A DNA stretch of 64,000 nucleotides from Zunongwangia sp. HGR-M22 (GCF_027594425.1 NZ_CP115159.1:718501-782500), one strand, 5' to 3'; numbered from the stretch's first letter, positions 1 through 9,228 are shown. Numbers and translations: made by a program. Notes: generated from the letters alone by a model not told the origin.

Positions 1-756
1 TTCCTGGAAAGGAATTTGATAATGGACATAACACCGTTAAAAAAACTGGAGTCTTTACCGGCATTAGATCTTAGTAATAATCAAATTTTAAATATAGATT
101 GTTTTACAAATAAGCACAAAATTACATGGTTAGACTTAAGCAATAATTCTGTTGAAAAAGCTGATCATTTGTCTATTTGTAAGTTTCTTACTACGCTAAA
201 CTTAAGCGGTAATCTTATGGAAGATTTCGATGATTTTCACACCCATAATAGTTTAAGACATCTTAGGATTTCCGATAATAAATTAAAAAAGATAGCAATA
301 AAGTCGATGCAACGACTGAGAAGTTTAGACCTATCTAATAATTATATATCACAGTTAATATTCGAGGAATTACATCCAAATTTACAGCAATTAGATATTT
401 CATCAAATTTTATAAATGAATTGTCTTTTCTGGATTCCGTTACCAATCTCACAAATTTTGTTGCTTCAGATAATTCTTTAGAAGATATAAATACAATTTC
501 AGGTTTAGCTGAGCTTAAAATATTGTATTTATGGCATACAGGTATTAAAAATTTGAATGGAATAGAAAAACTGAAAAATCTGGAGGAACTAGGAATTGCA
601 GATAATAATATTGAAAGTATTCTTAATCTTAAAGATCTGAAACATTTAAAATTATTGCTTACTGGTGGAAACCATAAAATAGCTGATGAAGAAATTAAAC
701 TTTTTCAAAACATAGTTGAAGAAGATTTCAGATCTCCAGACTGGAAAGAGTTATAG
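1..756 (+). CDS. Leucine-rich repeat protein, 5' end outside the window
   Basis: This protein is a run of about ten leucine-rich repeats of 21-23 residues of the SDS22-like type, with recurring LDLSNN-type signatures. LRR proteins usually bind other proteins. The frame is open to the left edge of the window. Translating from base 1 already gives a repeat (FLERNLI followed by DITPLKKL), so the TTG at 16 and the ATG at 22 are most likely internal and the gene starts upstream. After the last repeat comes a short cap ending in SPDWKEL. No signal peptide or membrane segment is visible in this part. The partner and exact role cannot be told from sequence. A hairpin terminator follows at 776. Confidence 0.8.
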   Translation, partial: FLERNLIMDITPLKKLESLPALDLSNNQILNIDCFTNKHKITWLDLSNNSVEKADHLSICKFLTTLNLSGNLMEDFDDFHTHNSLRHLRISDNKLKKIAIKSMQRLRSLDLSNNYISQLIFEELHPNLQQLDISSNFINELSFLDSVTNLTNFVASDNSLEDINTISGLAELKILYLWHTGIKNLNGIEKLKNLEELGIADNNIESILNLKDLKHLKLLLTGGNHKIADEEIKLFQNIVEEDFRSPDWKEL

Positions 757-775
757 CCCCAATCAAAGTTAAATA

Positions 776-821
776 AAAAAGCCAGCGATTTATATGAAAA
801 ATTATAAATATCTGGCTTTAA
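776..821. terminator. Bidirectional hairpin terminator
   Basis: The arms AAAGCCAG and CTGGCTTT flank an inner ATTTAT/ATAAAT stem, with A- and T-rich flanks. It lies between the converging LRR gene and the lipoprotein gene and could serve both. Confidence 0.7.
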
Positions 822-841
822 TATTCTATAAAAAATGAAGT

Positions 842-1543
842 TTATTTTATTACAATATCGGTAAAGTAAAGTTGAAAACTTCCATCTTCAGATTTATGCA
901 TTTTGGCAATTGGGATGCTCATAAACTCTTCGTAATCTTCCCAGGTTGTAGCCATTTGGCGATCGCCAGCAGCAGCTTTGTAAACCCATTCTTTGATCAT
1001 ATTATCATTTCCGTAATAAATATCATACGTGTCACCCGGAGTGTATCCACCGTCATTGCTATAAGCAACCTCTAATTTGCTAAGGGTATCACCGCTAATA
1101 GGTGCAGCGACTTCTTTTTCTTCAGTAAGTTTTGCATCGCTCCATACTAATTGATAAGGGAATAATAACCAATACGAATCATTTATAAATTTTTGATCAA
1201 TGTCTTTTTTATCTTGAGGGATAGAGTCGTTTTTAGTGTAGCTAAGAGTGGTGTCGCCTTCGGTTAAACTAATCTCGTTTGTTTTTCTATTCCATTTCCA
1301 GTGTCGAGAGCTTCGAAGGGAATCCTGAATTTTAACGTTGAAGGTAAACTCAATTTCTTCAGCTTTTTCAAATTTATCTAAACCATTAGCCATTGCGATG
1401 GTTTTGCCGATACCTTCTTTTTCATTTGATGTGGTTACTTCAGTAGTTTCAGTATCCATTTCCGAAGAAGTATTTTCATTTTCGGTATTTTTACATGCAA
1501 CGATACTTAGTACAAATAGAAAGGGTAGAATAATTTTTTTCAT
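842..1543 (-). CDS. Predicted lipoprotein of unknown function (DUF6503-like)
   Basis: A 233-residue protein starting with a lipoprotein signal peptide (MKKIILPFLF, lipobox Cys at about residue 17). A Ser/Thr/Glu-rich linker follows, then a globular domain with many Trp and Tyr residues and a GDTYDIYYG segment. This resembles the flavobacterial DUF6503 group, but the family assignment is from memory and only moderate. It should be anchored in the outer or inner membrane, facing the periplasm or surface. It appears monocistronic: the converging LRR gene lies on one side and a terminator-bounded small gene on the other. I recognise no catalytic motif. Confidence 0.75.
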   Translation of the reverse strand: MKKIILPFLFVLSIVACKNTENENTSSEMDTETTEVTTSNEKEGIGKTIAMANGLDKFEKAEEIEFTFNVKIQDSLRSSRHWKWNRKTNEISLTEGDTTLSYTKNDSIPQDKKDIDQKFINDSYWLLFPYQLVWSDAKLTEEKEVAAPISGDTLSKLEVAYSNDGGYTPGDTYDIYYGNDNMIKEWVYKAAAGDRQMATTWEDYEEFMSIPIAKMHKSEDGSFQLYFTDIVIK

Positions 1544-1607
1544 CTCTTAATGTTTAGCGTAGCAATAAAGATACAAAACAATCAATTAGATTTTTAATTA
1601 AATAGCG

Positions 1608-1646
1608 CGATAAAAAAAAAGAAACCTCTTGAAGATCAAGAGGTTT
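1608..1646 (-). terminator. Rho-independent terminator of the small membrane protein gene
   Basis: The arms AAACCTCTTGA and TCAAGAGGTTT form a stem that, on the minus strand, is followed by a long T run. It lies 25 bases after the stop codon at 1671. Confidence 0.85.
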
Positions 1647-1670
1647 GTAGATTTTAGAAATGTAGTTGAA

Positions 1671-1826
1671 TTATAACCTACGTCCTGTGAGTAATTTATA
1701 CAATATCAAGATTACAGCAATAACAATAAGGATATGTATGATGCTTCCTAAATCTGGAAATGCAAAATAACCTACAAGCCATCCTATAACTAGTAACACA
1801 ATAATTAGCCAAATTAAATCTCTCAT
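1671..1826 (-). CDS. Small DUF5670 (lmo0937-type) membrane protein
   Basis: This 51-codon gene starts with ATG at 1824-1826. The product begins MRDLIWLIIVLLVIGW and has two hydrophobic segments (about residues 4-22 and 29-44) separated by a short FPDLGS linker, ending in TGRRL. This matches the small lmo0937/DUF5670 family of two-helix inner-membrane proteins, which often carry a Gly-Arg-Arg/Lys-Leu tail. The molecular function of the family is not known. The gene stands alone, with 162 bases before the next gene upstream and its own strong terminator. Confidence 0.85.
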   Translation of the reverse strand: MRDLIWLIIVLLVIGWLVGYFAFPDLGSIIHILIVIAVILILYKLLTGRRL

Positions 1827-1988
1827 TTCAGTTGGTTTTTTGGTGGCTTAGCAACCACGTTAGTTAATTGTTCGTTTAATTTTTTGGTTAGTTAGCAAGC
1901 ATTAAATGCTTTCTTAACAGTTAGTTGAAGCTAATTTAGATAAAAGCACAATCCACTAAAACTATTTAACTCGTAATTAACTCGTTTG

Positions 1989-3536
1989 TTAAAAATCTGA
2001 TGGGTTTTTAATAATTTGGGCTGCACGCTCTTTAATTTTAGTAATTTCTTGAGCATCTTTCTTTTCTAATAAACTCATCATCATATTCATTCGTTGGTTG
2101 TTTCTGAAGTATTCTTTCTTGTCATCTAGAAAATTCCAATACAAACTATTGAATGGGCAGGCATCTTCTTCTGTTTTTTTGCTTACTTTATAATGGCAAT
2201 TTTTACAATAATTACTCATTTTATTAATGTAGCTACCGCTAGAAACATAGGGTTTGGTGGCAACTATTCCACCATCGGCAAACTGACTCATTCCGCGGGT
2301 ATTGGTGATTTCTACCCATTCAATCGCATCGATATAAATCCCTAAATACCAAGCATCAACTTCATCAGGATGGCATTGCGTAAGCAACGCATAATTGCCG
2401 GTAATCATTAAGCGCTGGATGTGATGCGCATACGCATTATCTAAACTTTGGGTAATAGCGTGATGCAAGCAATTCATTTTAGTATTCCCATTCCAATAAA
2501 AAGGAGGCAACTCATTTTGGTTATCGAGTTTATTACTTCTGCGATATCCCGGCATTTTTAACCAATAAATACCACGCATATATTCTCGCCAACCTAAAAT
2601 TTGCCGCACAAAACCTTCAACCTGAGAAATATCAATTTCATCTGTATGATCATAATAATATCCAACAACCGAGTCAATAACCTCCTTTGGGCTTAGCATT
2701 TTCGTATTCATGCAGAAGGAAAGTCGGGAGTGAAAAAGATAAGCTTTATCGGTATGCAACGCATCCTGAAAATCCCCAAAATGAATTAAAAGATTTTTAC
2801 AGAAGTAGTTTAGAACAGAAAGACCATCTTCTCTAGACGTGGGCCAGTTGAAGCTTTTCTCGTCAATGTTGCCTATTGTTTTGATGCCGGCTTCTTCAAT
2901 TTCTTTTACTAAAGCTGAAACATCTTTTCTAAAACCACGCTCATGCGGAATCTCAGGTTTTCCTGTCCATTTTTTTCGGTTCGATTTGTCAAAGTTCCAT
3001 TTTCCACCTTCAGGATCGTTTTTGGTAGCCATCATAATATCGTATTTCTTTCGCATATCGCGGTAGAAATACTCCATAGTCATTTGCTTCTTGCCTGCAT
3101 AAAATTTTTCAAGATCATCACGTTTAGTCAAAAAATGCTCGGTGTCGTAGGCTTCCGTTTGGATCGAAAGCGAATCACAAATCTTTTTTAATTGTTCGTC
3201 TAAACGATATTCATCTGGTAATTGATACTCGAACTTTTCAATATCATTTTCAGCAATCAATTGTTTTATATTTTCGGCTAGATCTTGCTGATTATTTTCA
3301 TCTGAAATACGATAATAAATAACTTGATGATCACGCTCTTTTAAATGATCTGCAAAATTGCGCATCGCTAAAAAGAAACCTACTACTTTCTGGATATGAT
3401 GCACCGTATAATCGGTTTCCTGGCGCATTTCCATAAAAATATAGGTGATATTTTCCTGCTCTTCTTTAAACCAGCTGTGTTGATGATTTAACTGATCGCC
3501 TAAAATTAATCGTAGTCTTTTCAATGTTTCAACCAT
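1989..3536 (-). CDS. phrB: FeS-BCP type cryptochrome/photolyase (PhrB-like)
   Basis: A 515-residue member of the iron-sulfur bacterial cryptochrome/photolyase group, whose characterised members repair (6-4) photoproducts with FAD, a lumazine antenna and a [4Fe-4S] cluster. The N-terminus (RLRLILGDQLNHQHSWF) is the antenna-binding Rossmann domain. Four cysteines in the C-terminal half fit the cluster ligands: one in MNCLHHA (about residue 355), then YCKNCHY (about 441 and 444) and DACPFN (about 458). Their spacing matches Agrobacterium PhrB. It is the last gene of the photolyase operon, and its start overlaps the end of the cryptochrome DASH gene by 16 bases, suggesting translational coupling. 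The length is normal for the family. Confidence 0.95.
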   Translation of the reverse strand: MVETLKRLRLILGDQLNHQHSWFKEEQENITYIFMEMRQETDYTVHHIQKVVGFFLAMRNFADHLKERDHQVIYYRISDENNQQDLAENIKQLIAENDIEKFEYQLPDEYRLDEQLKKICDSLSIQTEAYDTEHFLTKRDDLEKFYAGKKQMTMEYFYRDMRKKYDIMMATKNDPEGGKWNFDKSNRKKWTGKPEIPHERGFRKDVSALVKEIEEAGIKTIGNIDEKSFNWPTSREDGLSVLNYFCKNLLIHFGDFQDALHTDKAYLFHSRLSFCMNTKMLSPKEVIDSVVGYYYDHTDEIDISQVEGFVRQILGWREYMRGIYWLKMPGYRRSNKLDNQNELPPFYWNGNTKMNCLHHAITQSLDNAYAHHIQRLMITGNYALLTQCHPDEVDAWYLGIYIDAIEWVEITNTRGMSQFADGGIVATKPYVSSGSYINKMSNYCKNCHYKVSKKTEEDACPFNSLYWNFLDDKKEYFRNNQRMNMMMSLLEKKDAQEITKIKERAAQIIKNPSDF

Positions 3537-4810
3537 GTATTTTGGTATTCATTATTTGGATCGTAACGATCTGCTTGAGATTTGATATTGAATTTTCTAT
3601 CACGCGGATCATTCCCGACACCGCTATTGTACATCCAATTTCCCCAATTGCTATGCACATCGTAATCGATCAAAACACTCTCAAAATATGCAGCACCGGC
3701 TCGCCAATCCTGTTCCAATTCTTTTGCCCAATAGCTATTTACATTTTGCCGACCACGATTACTCATAAATCCGGTTTTGGCAATTTCTTTCATATTCGCA
3801 TTCACAAAATCTTCTTTGGTTTCGCCATTAATCCAATTTTTTAAACTGGTTTTATCGAAATTCCAATCTAATTCTTTATTCAGAATTCCGCCGAGCTTAA
3901 AAATTGAATTGCCATGTTTTAAAGAAATGAATTTAAAAAAGTCTCGCCAGATAAGCTCGAAAATCAACCAATACGTATCTTCATTTTTGGTGATTTCCTT
4001 TTCAAATTTTTTAACTTCATGATAGATACTTACTGCAGAAATACTTCCGTGTGCTAACCAAGCAGAAAGTTTAGAACTATAGTCTTTACCCAGTAGTCCG
4101 TTTCGTTTTTGTTTATATTCTGAAAGCTTTTTGGTGTCCCAAAAGTACTCCTGAATTCTTTTCCAAGCTTCGTCTTCACCGCCTTTAAACGGAAAAGCCG
4201 TTCTGGAATCCTGCTGAAATTCTTCAAATCCTAATTGATCAAGACTCGGTATTTCTGAAGTATTTTTTAGTAAATTACTGTTTGGTTTTTGCTGCGGAAT
4301 TTCAATTTCTTTTCGGACTTCAACATGTTTCTCGCATTTTTTTCGAAATTCTGTATAGACTTTCGGAATTTCACTGAAGTCGTTATAAGGAATATCATCA
4401 GGATGAAATAAAAATTGCGTGTAAAAAGATCGAAATTCGGTATTTGGAAGTTTATTTTTTACCGCTTCAATAACTTTGCTTTCTTCTGAAGTCCATTCTT
4501 CCTGCAAATAAAGGGCTTCAATTTTATGATTTTCGGCAATTTCAGGAATAATTTCTTCCGGTTTTTTCTGAAAAATAAGAAGACTTATATTTAGATTCTC
4601 TAGATTTTGCTGAAGTTGAATAATACTTTCAATTAGAAATTTCGTTCTAAATTTTCCAGTTTTTGGGAAACCGTATCTAGTGATTTCAAACTTTCTGGGA
4701 TCAAAACAATAAATAGCAATTGCGCGATCGTGATTTTTGCAAGCTTCAGCTAATGCCTTATTGTCCTTAATTCTTAAATTATTTTCAAACCAGATTAGTC
4801 CTGCACTCAT
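3521..4810 (-). CDS. cryD: DASH family cryptochrome
   Basis: A 429-residue cryptochrome DASH, a flavoprotein known to repair cyclobutane pyrimidine dimers in single-stranded or looped DNA and to act as a blue-light receptor in some organisms. It starts MSAGLIWFENNLRIKDN (photolyase alpha/beta domain). The C-terminal FAD domain carries GFMSNRGRQNVNSYWAK and the DVHSNWGNWMYNSGVGND block typical of DASH proteins. A GTG at 4843 would add 11 residues, but they fall inside the DUF2256 gene. The ATG at 4810 lies one base after that gene's stop (TAACATG), so I chose it. The gene overlaps the downstream FeS photolyase by 16 bases. Confidence 0.95.
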   Translation of the reverse strand: MSAGLIWFENNLRIKDNKALAEACKNHDRAIAIYCFDPRKFEITRYGFPKTGKFRTKFLIESIIQLQQNLENLNISLLIFQKKPEEIIPEIAENHKIEALYLQEEWTSEESKVIEAVKNKLPNTEFRSFYTQFLFHPDDIPYNDFSEIPKVYTEFRKKCEKHVEVRKEIEIPQQKPNSNLLKNTSEIPSLDQLGFEEFQQDSRTAFPFKGGEDEAWKRIQEYFWDTKKLSEYKQKRNGLLGKDYSSKLSAWLAHGSISAVSIYHEVKKFEKEITKNEDTYWLIFELIWRDFFKFISLKHGNSIFKLGGILNKELDWNFDKTSLKNWINGETKEDFVNANMKEIAKTGFMSNRGRQNVNSYWAKELEQDWRAGAAYFESVLIDYDVHSNWGNWMYNSGVGNDPRDRKFNIKSQADRYDPNNEYQNTWLKH

Positions 4811-4811
4811 G

Positions 4812-4955
4812 TTATTTTGTTTTGTTTCTGCGGCATTTTTCACTGCAATACTTAACTTCCTCCCAATTTTTAGCCCATTTTTTACGCCAACTGAATGGTT
4901 TATTGCAAACTGGGCAGATCTTTTGCGGAAGATTTTCCTTCTTTACATTTTTCAA
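4812..4955 (-). CDS. DUF2256 zinc-ribbon-like small protein
   Basis: A 47-residue gene with a TTG start whose codon shares its last two bases with the TGA stop of the flavin reductase gene (TTGA overlap). The only codon between that TTG and an upstream in-frame stop is AGA. The product carries [16 protein letters not shown] and then YCSEKCRR, giving a Cys-X2-Cys...Cys-X3-Cys ribbon. This is the DUF2256 signature, a family often found beside, or fused to, cryptochromes and photolyases. Its function is unknown, and a link to light-driven repair is inferred from its neighbours. Its stop is followed, one base later, by the cryptochrome DASH start. Confidence 0.88.
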   Translation of the reverse strand: MKNVKKENLPQKICPVCNKPFSWRKKWAKNWEEVKYCSEKCRRNKTK

Positions 4956-5608
4956 TCTCTAGGTTCATTGTTATCAAAAAAGCTTTTAATTTCCTGGCCT
5001 GGTCTTGCATAATGAAATCGATCTAAAAGCGCTGGCAGGGCATAACCATCTAAACCATTAATGGCAACCGTACCGGCATCTTCCAATCGTAACCAACCAT
5101 CTGGTGTTTGGATGCCTTCATCAAAATAAACATGTTTAATGGCGCCAATAACTAGTGCAGTTCCGTTTTCTTCAATTTGGTATTCGTTTACATATTCGCA
5201 ACCAATTTTTACCGCACATTGCTTTACATAAGGCGCAAAAAAGTCATCTAAATATTCTTCTTCCAAGCCGGTTTTATGAAATTCAGAAACTTCTTCATCG
5301 TATTTGGCAGCGGTTTGATGTGCCTTGGCAATCATGTCTTGATGAATGTGATTTACTGTAAAATACTTGTTATCCTTTATATTTTTATACGTATTGCGAG
5401 GAACAGTATCGGGGCGAGTAATAAAACCTAATAGGGCAGGATCGCTCCCAAGATGTGTAACCGAACTAAATACGGCTACATTCACACCTTTATCTTTAGA
5501 TTTTGTAGCGATTAGATTGGCACTTTTATAGCCCGTAATACTATTTATAAGGTTTAATCGAAAAATCTTTTCCATACTTTCGATTTCCTTTGCGCTTACA
5601 TGTTTCAT
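4952..5608 (-). CDS. Flavin reductase-like FMN-binding protein
   Basis: A flavin reductase-domain protein of 218 residues (split-barrel FMN-binding fold). The start at 5608 gives [19 protein letters not shown], matching the family N-terminus; an ATG 36 bases upstream is possible but adds an atypical extension. The [15 protein letters not shown] region, here [14 protein letters not shown], and the [15 protein letters not shown] segment are typical of the branch that binds FMN and reduces it with NAD(P)H. It is the first gene of the photolyase operon. A role in supplying reduced flavin to the downstream photolyases is plausible but inferred. Confidence 0.9.
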   Translation of the reverse strand: MKHVSAKEIESMEKIFRLNLINSITGYKSANLIATKSKDKGVNVAVFSSVTHLGSDPALLGFITRPDTVPRNTYKNIKDNKYFTVNHIHQDMIAKAHQTAAKYDEEVSEFHKTGLEEEYLDDFFAPYVKQCAVKIGCEYVNEYQIEENGTALVIGAIKHVYFDEGIQTPDGWLRLEDAGTVAINGLDGYALPALLDRFHYARPGQEIKSFFDNNEPRD

Positions 5609-5645
5609 AAGAAAGCTATTTTGTAGAATGTGATTTTTAAACAAA

Positions 5646-5676
5646 AAAAGAGGTCAGTTTCTCTAAACTGACCTCA
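5646..5676 (-). terminator. Hairpin terminator upstream of the photolyase operon
   Basis: GAGGTCAGTTT and AAACTGACCTC form a perfect 11-bp stem with a CTCT/AGAG loop, followed on the minus strand by a run of seven Ts. It ends the transcript of the 81-residue gene and separates it from the photolyase operon. Confidence 0.88.
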
Positions 5677-5720
5677 AGTTACTAATCCAATTTTTTATTG
5701 GCTGTTAATGGATTTTTAAA

Positions 5721-5966
5721 TTAATCCTGTGTTTCTAGCTGATTGATTTTCATTTCAAAGTCTTCTATAGCTTCTGCAACGGCTTCAACATTGTCAGACG
5801 ATTTTTGATGCGCACTTTCCATTGCTTTCTCTAGCTCTTTATCTGGATGCTCAAAAAGATCTGTGATCACATGGTTAATTTTATCGATAATGCTTTCTTG
5901 GCTATTTTTTATGTCTTCGAGCTTATTTAAAGTCGAACGCATATTATCAATTTTTGCTTGATCCAT
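5721..5966 (-). CDS. Small acidic helical protein of unknown function
   Basis: An 81-residue, highly charged protein without cysteine, signal peptide or membrane segment. Its composition (Glu, Lys, Asp, Ile, Leu at heptad-like spacing, for example LNKLEDIKNSQESIIDKINH and IEDFEMKINQLETQ) suggests two amphipathic helices or a short coiled coil. I do not recognise the family. The gene is closed by a strong terminator at 5646, so it is a separate unit from the photolyase operon. The 254 bases upstream hold no other gene. Confidence 0.7.
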   Translation of the reverse strand: MDQAKIDNMRSTLNKLEDIKNSQESIIDKINHVITDLFEHPDKELEKAMESAHQKSSDNVEAVAEAIEDFEMKINQLETQD

Positions 5967-6220
5967 AATTTTTAATTTTAGATAGATTTTAAAATTATAA
6001 TTTATAATGTTCTGATATCTGTCTATTAACCAATTTTAGTATCGATTTAATGAAAGATTATGAGTTATTTCATTCAATGTAGTAGTGGAAAAGCAAACGC
6101 AAATCTGCTAAGTGTTACGTAAATGCAAAAGCAAAAGGCCTATTAATAAAATATCTGTATTTTTGTAACCTAACCGCGTTTGTTTAGAAATAGAACAATT
6201 GCCGTACTTCAAAAAAATCC

Positions 6221-7576
6221 ATGCAACAATCCAAAAATATTGCAATTGTAGGCTCTGGTCTTGTAGGCTCATTACTTGCAATTTATCTAATTAAAGCAGG
6301 TCACCAGGTTACCGTTTTTGATCGTCGTCCAGATGTTCGTAAAGTAGAATTCTCAGGTAGATCCATAAATCTGGCTATGTCTAATCGCGGTTGGGATGCC
6401 TTGCGAAGGATTGGTTTGGAAGATGAGGTTCGTAAATTGGCCTTGCCTTTAGATAAAAGGGCGATGCACGTAAATGATAAGCCGCTATATTTCCAGAAAT
6501 ATGGCAAAGATGGTGAAGCTATTTATTCTATTTCCCGCGGAATTTTAAACCGGAAAATGATAGACCTGGCAGAAGAAGCCGGTACTGTTTTTAAGTTTAA
6601 AGAAAAAGTTTGGGATATCGATATGAAGCAAACCACACTTTATACCGGTGATGCTGAAACTGCGCCTTGGAAAAAATATGAATTTGATCTTATTTTTGGG
6701 GCAGATGGCGCTTTTTCTAGAGTTCGCCATAAAATGCAGCGCCAAAGCAGGTTTAATTATTCGCAACATTTTATAGATGTAGGTTATAAAGAACTTACCA
6801 TCCCTGCTAATATAGACGGTTCTCATAAACTTGATAATGCCTCATTCCATATTTGGCCCAGAGGGAAGTTTATGCTTATCGCCATGCCTAATTTAAATGG
6901 TAGTTTTACCTGTACACTTTTTATGCCTTTTGAAGGTGAAGTGTCTTTTGAGAGTATTGATACCGAAGCAAAGGCCGAGGCTTTTTTTGAACAATATTTT
7001 CCGGATATCAAAGAAGATATTTCTAACCTGAAAAAAGATTTTTTTACGCATCCAACTAGTACCATGGTTACGATAAAGTGTTTTCCATGGCGATATGGTG
7101 ATAAAGTTGCGCTAATAGGAGATTCAGCTCATGCTATTGTACCGTTTTACGGGCAGGGAATGAATGCCGGATTTGAAGATATTTCTGTGCTTTTTGATAA
7201 AATGGAAAAACATGGGGATGATTGGCGAAAAATATTTTCTGAATACGAAATTGCAAGAAAACCAAATGCTGATGCCATTGCCGAATTAAGTTACCGTAAT
7301 TTTATTGAAATGAGTAGCAAAACGGCCGATCCTAAATTTTTGCTTCAGAAAAAAATTGAAAAGAAATTTGCTGAAAATCACCCGGAATCCTGGGTTCCTT
7401 TGTATTCCAGAGTAACCTTTTCTAATCACTCTTATGCTGAAGCTTTAAAAACAGGAGATAAGCAGGAAGCAATAATGAAAGAGATAATGAATATTCCTGA
7501 TATTGAAGGAAAATGGGATACTTTTGAAGTAGAACATAAAATTTTGGAATTACTGGGCGAAGAGCTTCCGGTATAG
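6221..7576 (+). CDS. kmo: Kynurenine 3-monooxygenase
   Basis: A 451-residue FAD-dependent aromatic hydroxylase that converts L-kynurenine to 3-hydroxykynurenine with NADPH and oxygen, on the route from tryptophan to NAD or to catabolism. The N-terminus has the dinucleotide-binding GSGLVG loop (about residues 10-15) followed by VFDRRPD. The second FAD motif LIGDSAHAIVPFYGQGMNAG lies near residue 300. R and Y residues typical of the KMO active site are in the GRSINLAMS region. No other kynurenine pathway gene is adjacent. A possible -7 box TATTTTTG lies at 6158-6165. It converges on the antiporter gene with only 10 bases between the stops. Confidence 0.95.
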   Translation: MQQSKNIAIVGSGLVGSLLAIYLIKAGHQVTVFDRRPDVRKVEFSGRSINLAMSNRGWDALRRIGLEDEVRKLALPLDKRAMHVNDKPLYFQKYGKDGEAIYSISRGILNRKMIDLAEEAGTVFKFKEKVWDIDMKQTTLYTGDAETAPWKKYEFDLIFGADGAFSRVRHKMQRQSRFNYSQHFIDVGYKELTIPANIDGSHKLDNASFHIWPRGKFMLIAMPNLNGSFTCTLFMPFEGEVSFESIDTEAKAEAFFEQYFPDIKEDISNLKKDFFTHPTSTMVTIKCFPWRYGDKVALIGDSAHAIVPFYGQGMNAGFEDISVLFDKMEKHGDDWRKIFSEYEIARKPNADAIAELSYRNFIEMSSKTADPKFLLQKKIEKKFAENHPESWVPLYSRVTFSNHSYAEALKTGDKQEAIMKEIMNIPDIEGKWDTFEVEHKILELLGEELPV

Positions 7577-7586
7577 TATCTAAGAA

Positions 7587-9071
7587 CTATTCTATTTCTT
7601 CATGATCATTTTTTAGTTCTAAGGTATTGTAAACCTGAGTCATTGTACGATCGTCTTCACTAAGAACAATCAAAATATCATTGGCTTCAATTTCTGTTGT
7701 TCCTTTTGGGGTGATAAATTGTTCTTGTCTAGAAATCATAGCAATAATAGCTTTCTTAGGAAATCCAAGATCAACAATACGTTTGCCTACAGCATGGTTC
7801 TTTTCAGGAATAAGAATTTCTCTCAATACAGATTTAGCACCTTCAGATAAAAAACTTTCTACCTGGCTTTTAGGTTTTACTTTGTTGGGCAAAGCCACAT
7901 GTAGCCATTTGGCAACTACAGCGAGGCTTGTTCCTTGGATGATCACCGAACTAAGGGAAACGAAGAAAACAATATTAAAAATAAAATTAGCATTTTCTAC
8001 ACCGGCTAAAAGTGGATAAGTGGCGAAAACAATAGGAACAGCACCGCGTAGTCCTACCCAGCTTACATACCAACGCCGTCTCATTTTCATCTTAAAAAAA
8101 CTGAGACTAATAAATACTCCCAGCGGTCGTGCTATAAAAATTAAAAATAGTGAAATTATAATGCCAATACCTACTACAGGAACGATCTGGCTTGGATAAA
8201 CCAATAATCCTAAAGTCAGGAAAAGGACGATCTGCATTAGCCATGCAAGACCATCAAACATCTGCATAATTGTTTTCTTACGGATAAGGTTTTGGTTCCC
8301 CAGATAAACGCCACTTAAATATACCGCCAAGAAACCGTTACCACCCATAAAGTTGGTAACAGAAAAAACGATAAACATTAGCGCAATGGCTAAAACAGGG
8401 TATAATCCGTCAAAATCTAATTTTATCTTATTGATTACGATTTTACATAGTTTACCAAGTATAAAACCTAATAAACCACCAATTAAAATTTGTTGAATAA
8501 AAAGAGGAATTATAGTCCAAATACTTTCTTCAGGATTTAGTACCAGTCCCAAAAATGCTATGGTCAAAAAATAAGCCATAGGATCGTTACTACCACTTTC
8601 TAGCTCTAAAGTTGGTCTCAAGTGAGATTTTAAGGCAAGATTTTTTGATCGTAAAATAGAGAAAACTGCTGCAGCATCTGTAGAGGAAACAATAGCTCCT
8701 AGTAGCAGACCTTCGTAAATTGAAAAATCGGTTATCGCCCAAACAAAAGTACCAACGCCAAGAGCTGTAAATAATACACCAAAAGTAGATAATGATATAC
8801 CCTGCCAGACAACAGGTTTGATACTTTTCCAATTAGTGTCTAATCCTCCTGAAAATAAGATGAAATTTAAAGAAGCAATACCAATAAATTGAGCAATTTC
8901 GGGATCGTTAAAATAAATACCTCCCAAACCTTCACTTCCCGCTAAAATACCTACAGAAAGGAATAGAACCAATGTGGGAACACCAAATCGATAAGAAGTT
9001 TTACCAGCAAGTATACTAATAAAAAGTAGGAGGGAACCTACTAAAAGAATGTTCTCGATGGTAATGCTCAT
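7587..9071 (-). CDS. Potassium/proton antiporter, CPA1 (NhaP2/CvrA) family
   Basis: A 494-residue inner-membrane cation/proton exchanger with about 12-13 hydrophobic segments covering residues 5-390. The ion-translocating SSTDAAA motif sits at about 129-135 and the paired Asn-Asp of CPA1 at about 162-163 (SGSNDPM). The tail after residue 405 is soluble and resembles a TrkA-C regulatory domain, found in the NhaP2/CvrA branch that expels potassium and helps cells survive low osmolarity. K+ rather than Na+ specificity is inferred from that domain. It appears monocistronic and converges with kmo. Confidence 0.9.
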   Translation of the reverse strand: MSITIENILLVGSLLLFISILAGKTSYRFGVPTLVLFLSVGILAGSEGLGGIYFNDPEIAQFIGIASLNFILFSGGLDTNWKSIKPVVWQGISLSTFGVLFTALGVGTFVWAITDFSIYEGLLLGAIVSSTDAAAVFSILRSKNLALKSHLRPTLELESGSNDPMAYFLTIAFLGLVLNPEESIWTIIPLFIQQILIGGLLGFILGKLCKIVINKIKLDFDGLYPVLAIALMFIVFSVTNFMGGNGFLAVYLSGVYLGNQNLIRKKTIMQMFDGLAWLMQIVLFLTLGLLVYPSQIVPVVGIGIIISLFLIFIARPLGVFISLSFFKMKMRRRWYVSWVGLRGAVPIVFATYPLLAGVENANFIFNIVFFVSLSSVIIQGTSLAVVAKWLHVALPNKVKPKSQVESFLSEGAKSVLREILIPEKNHAVGKRIVDLGFPKKAIIAMISRQEQFITPKGTTEIEANDILIVLSEDDRTMTQVYNTLELKNDHEEIE

Positions 9072-9190
9072 GGAATAATATAATTTTTCAGCAAAAATAC
9101 ACTTTTACGTGATAGTCGGGATCAAATATTGATATGCTTGTAATGAAGATTTAATTTAAATAGTTGGTCATAGAACTATTATTAGAAAAA

Positions 9191-9228
9191 GAAAAAAGCT
9201 ACCTAAAATTAATAATTTCGGGTAGCTT
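9191..9228 (-). terminator. Hairpin terminator after msrA
   Basis: AGCTACC and GGTAGCT arms with an extended AAATT/AATTT inner stem. On the minus strand it is followed by a T-rich tract. It lies 23 bases after the msrA stop. Confidence 0.75.

Noticed and set aside
4811..4843. GTG at 4843 as the start of the cryptochrome DASH gene
   Set aside because: It would place the N-terminus within the DUF2256 coding region; the ATG at 4810 fits the family and follows the DUF2256 stop directly.
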